DNA of 37,128 nt from JBEKYD01 sp052325345 (GTDB taxonomy: Bacteria > Acidobacteriota > Terriglobia > Bryobacterales > Bryobacteraceae), in contig JBKQVG010000198.1 in assembly GCA_052325345.1 (NCBI GenBank), positions 1-37,128 on the forward strand, read 5' to 3'. The first letter of the stretch is position 1. Every line of letters starts with the position of its first letter. A program made the position numbers and the translations under genes. This document shows, piece by piece, positions 22,405 to 31,635 of the stretch. The notes below the pieces were generated by a model. It was not told where the DNA came from. It saw only the letters and a program-made list of their open reading frames with translations, and did not search any database.

Positions 22405-23895
22405 GTGCGACTCCGAATAGCTTTTGTACTGACCTCGCTGGCGCCTTTTGCGGCGCCAGCCGCCACTCCGGCTCCCGATATCGTTCGCGTCCTCGATCTG
22501 GCGCGCCAGGCGCCCGGGGAATTTGCCGCCGATTCCCTGATTCGGCTGGCATCCCTCGATTCTCTGGAAAAGCCCAGGCGCATCGCGCTTCTGGAGGAAG
22601 CCTTCCGGCGGGCCGGCGAAGCCAAACAACCCTTAAAACGGCGCGTGGTCATTACCCGCGTCGCCGGCCCGGCGCGATTCCTGGCGCGGGCCTACAACCA
22701 GGATCTGGACGCCTTGTCGCTCGAGCTGCGGGCCGTCGAAGCCCTCTTGCCCCTGGACGCCAGGAAGGCGCGCGAATTGGCTCTCAAGATGCCGGCTCCC
22801 CGGATCCCCAAGGTGGCCTGCAGCGAATTTCAGACCTACGATGTGGATCGGCTCTACACGGTCTTGGGCGAGGTTGCGCGGCGGAGTTATACCGCCAGGG
22901 AAGCCGAACACGGAGGGCCGCTACGCCTGCTCGATCCCCAGGTGGCGGCCTTGACTTCGCCGGAGCAAGCCGGGCCGGCGGCTCTGATGCTGGCGGCTAT
23001 CACCGTCGATGACCGCGGCTTCCGGACTTTGGTCTCGGACTTCCAGCAGGCATTGCGAGAGATGACGGGCGACGACCGCTCCTTCACGGCGACCGAATCG
23101 GCGCTCGGGCCGCAGATTGAGGCTCTGGTCCACGCCTGCCAGCGCCGCTCGGTCTCCAGTTTGCCGCTGCTCGAAGGTTACCGGCTGTTTCTGGTCAACC
23201 ACCTGGCGGGTGCGCGATGCGCCGACAACGAGATGGAGCGGCCTGTGACGGAAGGGACGGCGATTGCCCTCACCGGCGGCTTCGTGGACCCGCAGGCCCC
23301 GGCCGTGATTCAGTTCTTTAACGATCGCCTGCAGGTGAGCCCGCTGCAGCCCCTGACGGAGACCGAAGTCACGCCTTCTCATGTGGCTGGCCGCGCGGCC
23401 GGCCTGGAAGGCTGCCAGGATGCCGGCTGCAAGGCGGCCGCCACGCTCTATACGGCTTTATACACCGATGGCAAGGGCGCACTGCTCGGCGACGCGCAGC
23501 GCCGAACACCCGAATGGCGCGCCGCCCTCCGCCAATTTCTGGAAGCGGTTTCCCACGGCTGGAACGACGCCCCTGGGGATGCCGGACTGAAAACCTTTAC
23601 CGAGAAATGCGAATACTACGCCAGGGCGCTCGAGCTGGCGCGGGATCCAGCCGACAAGGAACTGGTAGCGCGCGCCTGGCTCGACTACGTGGAACAGGCC
23701 GGCGCGCCGCGCGCCACGCCGGCCGTGTGGTTCCTTCCCATCCACCAGATCCTGGCGAGGACCCGCCTGGTCGAGGTTGGCATGCGGAAGGTCGCCGAGG
23801 ATTTGAGGCAAGGCAAGGATCCGGTCATTGCCCTCTATCTCGCGCTGGAATCGGTGGCGCCGCAGTCCACGGCCGAGCTGGTCCTTTTGCTTTGA
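22405..23895 (+). CDS. Secreted protein of unknown function
   Basis: 496 residues, GTG start. A signal peptide (1-20, ending APAATPAP) precedes a mostly helical protein. The first 130 residues are rich in helical pairs (IVRVLDLARQAPGEFAADSLIRLASL; RRIALLEEAFRRAG), which look like degenerate TPR/HEAT-like repeats. Three or four Cys (in KVACSEFQTYD, EALVHACQRR, GARCADNE and EGCQDAGCKA) could form disulfides. No catalytic motif was recognised. It follows the pilin by 58 bases but has its own weak start context. Function unknown. Confidence 0.65.
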   Translation: MRLRIAFVLTSLAPFAAPAATPAPDIVRVLDLARQAPGEFAADSLIRLASLDSLEKPRRIALLEEAFRRAGEAKQPLKRRVVITRVAGPARFLARAYNQDLDALSLELRAVEALLPLDARKARELALKMPAPRIPKVACSEFQTYDVDRLYTVLGEVARRSYTAREAEHGGPLRLLDPQVAALTSPEQAGPAALMLAAITVDDRGFRTLVSDFQQALREMTGDDRSFTATESALGPQIEALVHACQRRSVSSLPLLEGYRLFLVNHLAGARCADNEMERPVTEGTAIALTGGFVDPQAPAVIQFFNDRLQVSPLQPLTETEVTPSHVAGRAAGLEGCQDAGCKAAATLYTALYTDGKGALLGDAQRRTPEWRAALRQFLEAVSHGWNDAPGDAGLKTFTEKCEYYARALELARDPADKELVARAWLDYVEQAGAPRATPAVWFLPIHQILARTRLVEVGMRKVAEDLRQGKDPVIALYLALESVAPQSTAELVLLL

Positions 23896-23900
23896 CCCGG

Positions 23901-24716
23901 CTATAGAACATCCGCGAATCCGCGCTTCATGTGGCGGAAAAACAGCCCTCCGAGCACAAAAACGGCGGCGCCGGCGGCCGTCAATACCAGCAGGTCGGCC
24001 GCGTCCGGCAAGCGCGTCGTAAGCAGCAGCCGGCGATAGGCGTGTACGCCGTAGCTCATCGGGTTGGAATCGATCACGGCCCAGGCTTTGACCGGAAACT
24101 GTGACCGCACGATCATGATCGGCGTGGCCCAAAACCAGACGTTGAGAATCAAGCCGACCGCCTGCGCCGTGTCCCGCAGAAATACGTGCAGGCTGGAGAC
24201 GATCCAGGCCACTCCCACGGCAAACAGTCCAAGCGCAAGAGTGTATACCGGCAGCAGGAAGAGGAACCAACTGATATGGCCCAGCACCAGGCCGGCCACC
24301 GCCACCATCAGGGCCAGCGCCAAAGCGTGGCTCACCAGCGTCGAAAGGAAAACCGACAGGGGCACGATTTCGGCCGGAAACACGGTTTTGGTGATCAAGT
24401 TGGCCTGATCGAGGATGCTGGATGCCGAGCGCTGAACGGTCTCGCTGAACAGCATCCAAGGCAAAATTCCGGCAAATAGAAACAGCGGATACGGCGCCGC
24501 GTCCTCGCCGCCGCCGGCGCGCGGGATCTTGAGACAATACTCGAACACGAAGACCCAGATGGCCAGTTGCACCAGGGGCTGAACCAGGCTCCAAATCCAA
24601 CCCATGGCCGACCCAACGAAGCGCTGTTCGAAGTCCCGGCGAACCAATTGAAAGAGCAGACTGCGCCGCTCGATCAAATTCCGCAAAAATAGCGTTCCAG
24701 GTAGTCGGCGAGCCAC
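23901..24716 (-). CDS. ABC-2 permease of polysaccharide-export type (Wzm/TagG-like)
   Basis: About 271 residues, six hydrophobic segments. Family marks: RNLIERRSLLFQLVRRDFEQRFVGSAMGWIWSLVQPL (about 12-45), LFAGILPWMLFSETVQ, FPAEIVPLSVFLSTLV, LGLFAVGVAWIVSSLHVFLRDTAQAV and FWATPIMIV, ending near NPMSYGVHAYR. It would carry a lipid-linked polysaccharide across the inner membrane with an ATPase (Wzt/TagH) that is not adjacent. The frame opens upstream to GTG 24779, but the predicted promoter at 24728-24756 lies inside that extension, so a start near GTG 24716 is preferred; a TTG slightly further in is possible. Confidence 0.82.
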   Translation of the reverse strand: MARRLPGTLFLRNLIERRSLLFQLVRRDFEQRFVGSAMGWIWSLVQPLVQLAIWVFVFEYCLKIPRAGGGEDAAPYPLFLFAGILPWMLFSETVQRSASSILDQANLITKTVFPAEIVPLSVFLSTLVSHALALALMVAVAGLVLGHISWFLFLLPVYTLALGLFAVGVAWIVSSLHVFLRDTAQAVGLILNVWFWATPIMIVRSQFPVKAWAVIDSNPMSYGVHAYRRLLLTTRLPDAADLLVLTAAGAAVFVLGGLFFRHMKRGFADVL

Positions 24717-24727
24717 GGCTGAAGCGT

Positions 24728-24756
24728 ATAATACTAAATTTTTCAACGACTTGCAA
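24728..24756 (-). promoter_or_regulatory. Predicted sigma70 promoter of the ABC-2 permease
   Basis: On the minus strand TTGCAA (24756-24751), a 17-base spacer and TATTAT (24733-24728). Transcription would start near 24721, only about 5 bases before the GTG start chosen. It is back to back with the + strand promoter at 24770. Confidence 0.55.
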
Positions 24757-24769
24757 AAAAATAACCGGC

Positions 24770-24799
24770 TTGACACCACGCCGTGCCGATTGGTACACT
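24770..24799 (+). promoter_or_regulatory. Predicted promoter of the M23 peptidase gene
   Basis: A consensus TTGACA (24770-24775), an 18-base spacer and TACACT (24794-24799) preceded by TGG (extended -10). Start near 24806 would give a 90-base leader to ATG 24896. Confidence 0.6.
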
Positions 24800-24895
24800 C
24801 CTGGTTTCGTCAATTCAGTCGTTTTCATGAATCGCCCTGCGGGTGGAGGTTGCGTATTGTCTCATCGCGAAACGGAAGCCCGGCCGGAGAATAGA

Positions 24896-25786
24896 ATGAA
24901 GCAGGAATATTTCGTCGTGGTCCTGGCCCATTCGTTGCGTGGCAGGCTGCGGCGCGTCCACATCCCCCATCAGGCGGTGTACGCAATACTGGCTCTGGCA
25001 TTTCTCGGTTGTTTCTCCCTGTTTGGTTTTGTGGCCAGTTACGCCCGGATGGCGTGGAAGGTCGCCAACTACAACGCTCTGCGCCGCGAAGCCGACACGC
25101 TGCGTTCACGTTATCAGAACCTGGAGACACAGGTGCGTCAGACCGACCAGCAATTGGCCAGTCTGGAACTGTACGCCAAGGAAGTTTCCCTGGCCTACGG
25201 CATCAAGCAGAAACTGGAAGGTCCCGCCGACATTTCGGCGGAGGGCCGCCTGGTTCCGACCTTCGCCGAAAGCGTCGAAGACTATAACTATCTGCGCAGC
25301 GCCAGCGCCTTGGCGCTGACCAGCCGCCGCGCCCGGTCTCCTCTGGCGGTGGTTTCGCCGCCAACCATCTGGCCGGTGGATGGCCGGCTGATCGGATCGT
25401 TCGGCGCGCGCACCGATCCTTTTTCGGGGGAAGGCGCGTTTCATAAGGGCGTCGACCTGGGGGCGCCCACCGGAACGCCCGTGCGCGCCACCGGCGATGG
25501 ATTGGTCATCTTCGCCGATATGGAGAGCGGGTACGGCAGACTGATCGTGATCGACCACGGCGGCGGCCTCGAAACCTACTACGCCCACCTGTCGCGCTTT
25601 TACGTTCATGCCGGCGAAGAAGTGCGGCGCGGAGAAATGGTCGGAGCGGTCGGGAGCACGGGCCGCGTTACCGCTCCGCACCTGCACTACGAGGTGCGCA
25701 TCGGCGGCGCCCCGGTCAATCCGTATCGCTATCTGGTGAACGCCACCGTACTGCCGCGGCCTACGCACAGCGACTTTCCGTTCTGA
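24896..25786 (+). CDS. M23 family (LytM-type) peptidase, membrane-anchored
   Basis: 296 residues. A cytoplasmic N-terminus, one membrane helix (about 27-48: AVYAILALAFLGCFSLFGFV), a coiled coil (about 60-100: LRREADTLRSRYQNLETQVRQTDQQLASLE) and a C-terminal LytM domain (about 170-285). The zinc site is complete: HKGVDLG (His and Asp) and HLHYEVR, with a second His in the YYAHLSRF stretch. It cleaves or, if inactive, regulates peptidoglycan cross-link hydrolysis. GGAGA at 24886-24890 supports ATG 24896; the frame opens upstream without likeness. The divergent neighbour is the ABC-2 permease. Confidence 0.9.
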   Translation: MKQEYFVVVLAHSLRGRLRRVHIPHQAVYAILALAFLGCFSLFGFVASYARMAWKVANYNALRREADTLRSRYQNLETQVRQTDQQLASLELYAKEVSLAYGIKQKLEGPADISAEGRLVPTFAESVEDYNYLRSASALALTSRRARSPLAVVSPPTIWPVDGRLIGSFGARTDPFSGEGAFHKGVDLGAPTGTPVRATGDGLVIFADMESGYGRLIVIDHGGGLETYYAHLSRFYVHAGEEVRRGEMVGAVGSTGRVTAPHLHYEVRIGGAPVNPYRYLVNATVLPRPTHSDFPF

Positions 25787-25860
25787 ATTTCCGGCCGCTG
25801 AAAGTGCTCCAGCCGGGAAGCGCCGCCCCACGGGCCGGCTTTTCCCGCTACTCTGTTGCT

Positions 25861-26643
25861 ATGCGTTTCCTCATCCTGGCGACGGCCCTGGCGGCATCCG
25901 CCTGCGGACCGGCGGCTCCAGCCGTTGACGCCCCGATTCCCGAGTACGGCTACCAGGTCGTTCACGTTTATCCTCACGATCCGCTTGCCTTCACCGAAGG
26001 GCTCTTCTATCTGAACGGGTACCTGTACGAGAGCACCGGGCTGGAAGGCCAGTCGTCAGCCCGAAAGGTGAAGCTCGAAACCGGCGAGGTGGTCGAGAAG
26101 CACGTAGTTCCGGAGCAGTATTTCGGGGAAGGCATCGTGGCCTGGAAGGACAAACTGGTGCAGTTGACGTATCAAACCGAGCTGGGATTCGTTTACGACC
26201 TGAACACTTTCAAGACGCGCAGTGAATTCCACTATCCCGGTGAAGGCTGGTCCATGACCCAGGACGGCAAGCGCATCATCATGGACGACGGCACCGCTCA
26301 GCTTCGCTTCTGGAACCCGGATACGCTCCAGGAAATCGGCCGCCTCACCGTAACCGCCAACGGCGGGCCGGTGGCGAATCTGAATGAGCTCGAGTGGGTC
26401 AAGGGCGAGATCTACGCCAATATCTGGATGACGGACCGGATCGCCCGCATCGATCCCAAGACCGGCAAGGTGGTGGGCTGGATCGATTGCACCGGCCTGC
26501 TGAGCCCTTCCGACCGGGTGGAAGGCCAAACCGACGTGATGAATGGAATCGCTTACGACGCAAAGCACGACCGGCTGTTTGTGACCGGCAAGCGCTGGCC
26601 CAAGCTCTTCGAGATCAAACTGGTGAAGAAGACCGGGCAATAG
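25861..26643 (+). CDS. Glutaminyl-peptide cyclotransferase (beta-propeller type)
   Basis: 260 residues. N-terminal signal with a possible lipobox Cys (LAASAC at about 10-15), then the plant/bacterial type glutaminyl cyclase propeller: YGYQVVHVYPHDPLAFTEGLFY, LYESTGLEGQSSARKV, EQYFGEGIVAWKDKLVQLTY, FHYPGEGWSMTQDGKRIIMDDG, LNELEWVKGEIYANIWMTDRIARID and DVMNGIAYDAKHDRLFVTGKRWPKLFE. The enzyme turns N-terminal Gln into pyroglutamate outside the cytoplasm. Length and motifs are typical. It starts 74 bases after the M23 gene on the same strand, so co-transcription is possible. Confidence 0.92.
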   Translation: MRFLILATALAASACGPAAPAVDAPIPEYGYQVVHVYPHDPLAFTEGLFYLNGYLYESTGLEGQSSARKVKLETGEVVEKHVVPEQYFGEGIVAWKDKLVQLTYQTELGFVYDLNTFKTRSEFHYPGEGWSMTQDGKRIIMDDGTAQLRFWNPDTLQEIGRLTVTANGGPVANLNELEWVKGEIYANIWMTDRIARIDPKTGKVVGWIDCTGLLSPSDRVEGQTDVMNGIAYDAKHDRLFVTGKRWPKLFEIKLVKKTGQ

Positions 26644-26659
26644 GTTATTCCCGTGGGGC

Positions 26660-26681
26660 AGACCATCGTATTGTGTGGTCT
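26660..26681. terminator. Possible terminator-like hairpin after the cyclase gene
   Basis: A 6-base stem (AGACCA/TGGTCT) and a 10-base loop, 16 bases past the stop. No T-run. The CAGACCA core is shared with the hairpin at 17754-17781. Confidence 0.3.
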
Positions 26682-26936
26682 TAGCCAGGTAGCCCCCGAG
26701 AGTCATTCCTACCATTGGACGCTCGGCCGTTTATGAAAGTGCCGGATTTTACCAGGCGGTTGTAAAACCCTGACAAAAAGCGGGCTTTCCCGAAACTTGG
26801 CTGCTGAGAATTTGGACATCCCGCCATTTTCCGAAATACCCGTTTTCTGGCCGATTCGAAAGTTACAGTGGGGATAACTGGCGCCCTTCGGATTGAGACG
26901 CCGAAACAGAAAGCCGTGGCTTTGTGCTTGGGCTTC

Positions 26937-26969
26937 CTTGGGCGCCGCGGAAGGCGGCGCGGCCCCAAG
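26937..26969. repeat. GC-rich palindromic hairpin
   Basis: CTTGGG at 26937-26942 and CCCAAG at 26964-26969 flank a GCGCCGC / GCGGCGC stem with a GGAAG loop. It is intergenic and looks like a REP-type unit. Confidence 0.5.
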
Positions 26970-27068
26970 AGCGTCGTTCGGCGTTCGAGCCTTCGGTCCC
27001 GGCAGTCAAACCAGAGATCGAACCTGAATTATCAACGATTGCGGCCTTGCGTACGTCATTAAGTCCGT

Positions 27069-27785
27069 ATGACCTCAACGGTCAATCAGATTGTATTGCT
27101 CTTGGCTGCGACCGCGGTACCGGCGTGGCCGCAGGCTCGGTTCGAGGTGGCTTCGATTCGGCCTAGCCAGCCGAAGGCACGGGTTGGGAGTATCAACTTC
27201 CACGGCGATCGCTTCGAAGCCAAGGCCGTGAGAGTTGGCGATATTCTCGACATGTTGAACGGATACCAACTCCTTCGGGTGGTGGGAGGCCCCGATTGGA
27301 TGAGGACCGACCGCTATGATATCGAGGCGAAGGCTGACCGGCCGCTGGAGGTGGGGGATCGGAATGATGCGGTGATGGCCTTGCTGGCAGAACGGTTTCA
27401 GCTACGGTCGCACCGGGAGACGCGCGAAATGTCCGCGTTCGTGTTGCGAGCGCCGCGAACGCCGGCTGGCCTGAAGCAGGCTGGCACCGACGAAAGGTAT
27501 TCGATGCGCATGGATCGCGGCGATTTCGTTTATACGGCTGCATCGATGTCCACTCTAACGAACCGTCTGACGCAAATGTTGATGACGCCGGTTGTGGACG
27601 AGACGGAATTAAAGGGGACCTACGATTTCGAGCTGGCTATATCCCGGGTGGAGTTGCAACCGGGCATGAATCGGGAAGATCGGGTACGAGAGGCAGTCGA
27701 GGCAATGGGGTTTCGGTTGGAGAATCGACGGATTCCGCTGGAGGTTACTGTTGTGGACCGGTGCGAGAGGCCGAGCGCAAATTAG
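27069..27785 (+). CDS. TIGR03435-family secreted protein
   Basis: 238 residues. Signal peptide (1-22, ending PAWPQA) followed by the family opening ARFEVASIRPSQPK, then VVGGPDWMRTDRYDIEAKADRP, VMALLAERFQLRSHRETREMSAFVLR, the late motif PVVDETELKGTYDFELAISRV and the end VTVVDRCERPSAN. TIGR03435 proteins are abundant in Solibacter-type genomes, are often found near peptidases or regulators, and have no known activity. This copy is of normal length (usually 230-290). No M56/BlaI genes lie directly beside it. Confidence 0.9.
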   Translation: MTSTVNQIVLLLAATAVPAWPQARFEVASIRPSQPKARVGSINFHGDRFEAKAVRVGDILDMLNGYQLLRVVGGPDWMRTDRYDIEAKADRPLEVGDRNDAVMALLAERFQLRSHRETREMSAFVLRAPRTPAGLKQAGTDERYSMRMDRGDFVYTAASMSTLTNRLTQMLMTPVVDETELKGTYDFELAISRVELQPGMNREDRVREAVEAMGFRLENRRIPLEVTVVDRCERPSAN

Positions 27786-27845
27786 AGAGTCCAGCAGCAG
27801 CGCTACCTTAGATTGGCCTGGAGTTGAAGCCTCCGGCGCTAGCGC

Positions 27846-27929
27846 CCTCCCCAAGTGGAGGTTGTGGACGAGAGTGGGCTCATCGGACACTGGCCACGGC
27901 GCGAGGTTCTGGAAGACTGCCCCCGTTGA
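27846..27929 (+). pseudogene. Possible fragment of a second TIGR03435-like C-terminus
   Basis: A short frame reads PPQVEVVDESGLIGHW, close to the PVVDxTGLxGxY motif seen near the end of the preceding intact gene, and stops at 27927-27929. An in-frame stop lies just upstream. The likeness covers only about ten residues, so chance is possible. Confidence 0.2.
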
Positions 27930-27977
27930 TTAGATTGGGTCCCGCTCATATTAAGTGGATGAGAATCACCTAGACCA

Positions 27978-28016
27978 CCGATGCGGAGCGCCCAGGGGAT
28001 GGCTCCGGCCCATCGG
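27978..28016. terminator. Hairpin between convergent TIGR03435 and ndk genes
   Basis: CCGATG with GGAGC (27978-27990) pairs with GCTCC and CATCGG (about 28001-28016). It lies between convergent genes, a usual place for a bidirectional terminator; no clear T-run is seen. Confidence 0.3.
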
Positions 28017-28053
28017 GGAACCGCCCGGGTCCTCAGACCAACCCACCGGCTGC

Positions 28054-28469
<416 letters not shown>

Positions 28470-28473
<4 letters not shown>

Positions 28474-29336
28474 AAACGGCTTTTCACTCGCGCTCCCATT
28501 TCGGCGGGCGAACCGCACACGTCGATGCCGGCGTCCTGCATGGCTTGAATCTTGTCGCTGGCCTTGCCCGAGCCGCCGGCGATGATGGCGCCGGCGTGGC
28601 CCATGCGCCGCCCCGGAGGAGCCGTCCGCCCGGCCACAAAGCCGATCACCGGCTTCTTCACGTGGGCCTTCACATAGGCCGCCGCGGTCTCTTCGGCATT
28701 GCCGCCGATTTCGCCGATCATGACGATGGCGTGGGTATCGGGATCGGCGTTGAACAGTTCCAGGGCGTCCAAAAAGGTGGTGCCGACGACGGGATCGCCG
28801 CCAATGCCGATACAGGTCGACTGCCCGATTCCGAGCCCGGTCAACTGGCCCACCGCTTCGTAGGTGAGGGTGCCCGAGCGCGAGACGACACCCACGTGGC
28901 CCTCCAGATGGATATGCCCGGGCATGATGCCGATTTTGCATTTACCGGGCGAAATGATGCCGGGACAGTTGGGGCCAATCAAGCGCGTGCTCTTGCCCTT
29001 CAGAAATTGCCACGCCTTCACCATGTCGAGCGCCGGAATGCCTTCGGTGATGGCCACCACCAGCGCGATGCCGGCCGCCGCCGCTTCCATGATGGCGTCC
29101 GCCGCAAATGGCGGCGGCACGAAGATCACCGTGGCGTTGGCCCCGGTTTCGCGGACCGCTTCGGCCACCGTGTCGAAGACCGGAAGGCCGAGATGCTCGG
29201 TGCCGCCTTTGCCGGGAGTCACGCCGCCCACCACCTTGGTGCCGTATTGGATGGCCTGCTCGGCGTGGAACGAACCTTCCCTGCCGGTGAATCCTTGAAC
29301 GAGCAGGCGCGTGTTGCGATCGACCAGTACACTCAT
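28470..29336 (-). CDS. sucD: Succinyl-CoA ligase alpha subunit
   Basis: 288 residues, the usual length. CoA-binding Rossmann domain (1-125: LLVQGFTGREGSFHAEQAIQYG) and ligase domain with the phospho-His in GRRMGHAGAIIAGG (His247), plus GIGGDPVVGTTFLDAL. It makes ATP or GTP from succinyl-CoA in the TCA cycle together with SucC. The sucC stop is 28 bases upstream of its start, and its own stop overlaps ndk. Signature residues are all present. Confidence 0.96.
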
Positions 29337-29364
29337 TGTTTTCCCTGTGAGGCGCCGCCAACCC

Positions 29365-30525
29365 TCAGGCCGCGGCCAGCTTGACTACCTTTTCGGCGGC
29401 GTCCGCCATATCCGCGCCGACGGTGAAATTCAGGCCCGATTCCAGCAGGATCTTGCGCCCCAGTTCCACGTTGGTGCCTTCCATCCGCACCACGATCGGC
29501 AGTTGAATCCGCAAATCGCGGGCGGCGTTGACCACCCCGTTGGCCAAAGTATCGCAGCGCAGGATGCCGCCGAACACATTGATCAGCACGGCCTTGACGT
29601 GCTTGTCGCTGAGCAGGATGCGAAACGCATTCTTGACCTGCTCCTCGCTGGCGCCGCCTCCCACGTCGAGAAAGTTGGCCGGGCTGCCGCCGGCGTATTG
29701 GATGATGTCCATGGTGGCCATGGCCAAGCCGGCGCCATTCACCATGCAGCCCACCGACCCATCCAGCTTGACGTAATTCAGCCCGTTGCGGGAGGCTTCC
29801 ACTTCCAGCCGATCTTCCTCGCTGAGGTCCCGCAGTTCCAGCAATTCCTTGTGGCGGTAGAGCGCGTTGTCGTCGAAGTTGACCTTGGCGTCCAGGGCGT
29901 AGACCTTGCCGTCCTTGGTGAGGATGAACGGGTTGATTTCGGCCAGCGACATATCCATAGCCAGGTACGCCTTGGCCAGCGCCATCATGGCGGCCGCCGC
30001 GGCATTCACGCTGCCGGCCGGAATGCCGATGCCGAAAGCCAGGTTGCGGGCCTGGTAGGGCGCCAGGCCGAAGCCGGGCTCGATGGTTTCCTTCAGGATG
30101 GCCTCGGGAGTCTTGGCGGCAACTTCTTCGATTTCCATCCCGCCCGCGGCCGAGGCCATGAAGACCGGCTTTCCCTGCACGCGGTCGAGCACGATTCCGA
30201 GGTAGAGTTCGCGTTCGATAGGGAGGGTTTCCTCGATCAGCAGGCGTTGCACCAGCTTGCCCTCGGGGCCGGTCTGGTGCGTGACCAGCGTCATGCCGAG
30301 GATCTTGCGCGCCAGCTCCAGGGCTTCCCCGGAGTTGCGGGCGACTTTAACTCCGCCGCCTTTGCCGCGGCCGCCGGCATGGATCTGCGCCTTCACCACC
30401 ACGCTGCCGCCCAACCGCTTGGCCGCGGTCTCCGCTTCTTCTATGGTGAACGCCACTTCGCCGCGAGGCACAGGGACGCGGTATTGAGCCAGGATATCCT
30501 TGGCCTGATACTCGTGGATTTTCAT
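29365..30525 (-). CDS. sucC: Succinyl-CoA ligase beta subunit
   Basis: 386 residues, the usual length. ATP-grasp domain (1-240): MKIHEYQAKDILAQYRVPVPRG, VVVKAQIHAGGRGKGGGVKVA, AEINPFILTKDGKVYALDAKVNFDDNALYRH; and the C-terminal flavodoxin-like ligase part with NGAGLAMATMDIIQYAGGSPANFLDVGGGA and VFGGILRCDTLANGVV. First gene of the sucC-sucD-ndk unit. It is divergent from trpD. Nucleotide preference (ATP or GTP) cannot be read from sequence. Confidence 0.96.
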   Translation of the reverse strand: MKIHEYQAKDILAQYRVPVPRGEVAFTIEEAETAAKRLGGSVVVKAQIHAGGRGKGGGVKVARNSGEALELARKILGMTLVTHQTGPEGKLVQRLLIEETLPIERELYLGIVLDRVQGKPVFMASAAGGMEIEEVAAKTPEAILKETIEPGFGLAPYQARNLAFGIGIPAGSVNAAAAAMMALAKAYLAMDMSLAEINPFILTKDGKVYALDAKVNFDDNALYRHKELLELRDLSEEDRLEVEASRNGLNYVKLDGSVGCMVNGAGLAMATMDIIQYAGGSPANFLDVGGGASEEQVKNAFRILLSDKHVKAVLINVFGGILRCDTLANGVVNAARDLRIQLPIVVRMEGTNVELGRKILLESGLNFTVGADMADAAEKVVKLAAA

Positions 30526-30576
30526 GAGATTCTGCTAGTGTTTAAGATGGCGGAACCGTCGAAGCCTCAATATATC

Positions 30577-31614
30577 ATGTCGCTACTGCCCTTTATCGGC
30601 CGCATCGTGGAGCGGGAGAACCTGAACGCCGAGGAGGCCGAAGCCGCCATGCGCGTCATTCTGGAAGGCCGCGCCAGCGCAATTCAGATCGCCGCCTTTT
30701 TGACCGCCATGCGAATGAAGGGGCCGGCGGTAGCCGAGCTGGTGGGCCTGGCCCGTGCCATGCGGCAGATGGCGGCCAAGGTCCAGCCGGACTTGCCCGT
30801 TGGACAGCCGCTTCTCGATACCTGCGGAACGGGAGGGGACGGCGCCGGCACCTTCAACATTTCGACGCTGGCGGCCTTTGTCGCCGCCGGCGCCGGCGTC
30901 CACGTGGCCAAGCACGGAAACCGGTCGATTTCTAATTCCGCGGCCGGTAGCGCCGATCTGCTGGAATCCTTGGGAATTGAAATCGCCCTGGCGCCGGCCC
31001 AGACCGCCCGCGCCATCCGCGAACTGGGAATCGGCTTTCTGTTCGCGCCGGCGGTGCATACCGCCATGCGCCACGCGCAGCCGGTGCGCGCCGATCTGAA
31101 GCTGCGCACGGTGTTCAACCTGCTCGGGCCGTTGACCAACCCGGCTGGCGCGGACGCTCAGCTCGTGGGCGCGCCGGACGCCGGAGCGGCCGAATTGCTG
31201 GCCGGAGCGCTGGCGGCGCTGGGGCTGCGGCGAGGCTTCGTGGTGCATGGCTCCGACGGCCTGGATGAAATCACCACCACCGGTCGGACCCTGGCGTTCG
31301 AAATCGCCGATGGCGCCGTGAAGCGGCGAACCCTGGAGCCGGCCGATTTCGGAGTCCCCGTGGCGACGTCTGAACAGCTCAAGGGTGGAGACGCGGCGCG
31401 CAATCTGGAGATTGCCAAGGCGGTTCTGGGAGGCGCACCGGGCGCGGCGCGGGATATTGTGATCGCCAATTCTTCAGCCGCTTTAGTGGCCGCGGGCGTG
31501 GCCGCCAGTTGGCTGGAAGGCGCCGCCATGGCCGCGCGTTCGATCGATAGCGGCGCGGCATGGGGGCGGGTGGAAGCGCTGGCGGCGTTTTCGCGGGAAG
31601 TGGGAGGGAGGTAG
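30577..31614 (+). CDS. trpD: Anthranilate phosphoribosyltransferase
   Basis: About 345 residues, typical of TrpD. It joins anthranilate to PRPP in tryptophan synthesis. Motifs: DTCGTGGDGAGTFNISTLAAF (PRPP/Mg site, about 84-104), VAKHGNRSISNSAAGSADLLESLG, FLFAPAVHTAMRHAQPVRADLKLRTVFNLLGPLTNP and VVHGSDGLDEITTTG. The start is uncertain: ATG 30577 matches the family start, ATG 30547 would add ten residues. The frame runs open far upstream through antisense of sucC, which is not coding. No other trp gene is adjacent. Confidence 0.94.
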   Translation: MSLLPFIGRIVERENLNAEEAEAAMRVILEGRASAIQIAAFLTAMRMKGPAVAELVGLARAMRQMAAKVQPDLPVGQPLLDTCGTGGDGAGTFNISTLAAFVAAGAGVHVAKHGNRSISNSAAGSADLLESLGIEIALAPAQTARAIRELGIGFLFAPAVHTAMRHAQPVRADLKLRTVFNLLGPLTNPAGADAQLVGAPDAGAAELLAGALAALGLRRGFVVHGSDGLDEITTTGRTLAFEIADGAVKRRTLEPADFGVPVATSEQLKGGDAARNLEIAKAVLGGAPGAARDIVIANSSAALVAAGVAASWLEGAAMAARSIDSGAAWGRVEALAAFSREVGGR

Positions 31615-31635
31615 AGGCGGATGCCCGACGCGCAG

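Larger units (their letters stand above)
26644..27068. other. 425-base intergenic region with two hairpins
   Basis: No gene is visible. It holds AGACCA/TGGTCT (26660-26665 and 26676-26681) shortly after the cyclase stop, and a stronger structure CTTGGGCGCCGC...GCGGCGC...CCCAAG at 26937-26969. No conserved riboswitch pattern was recognised. The promoter of the TIGR03435 gene should lie near the right end but is not clear. Confidence 0.5.

Noticed and set aside
29311..30576. Long upstream extension of the trpD frame
   Set aside because: It lies antisense to sucC and has no TrpD likeness before 30577.
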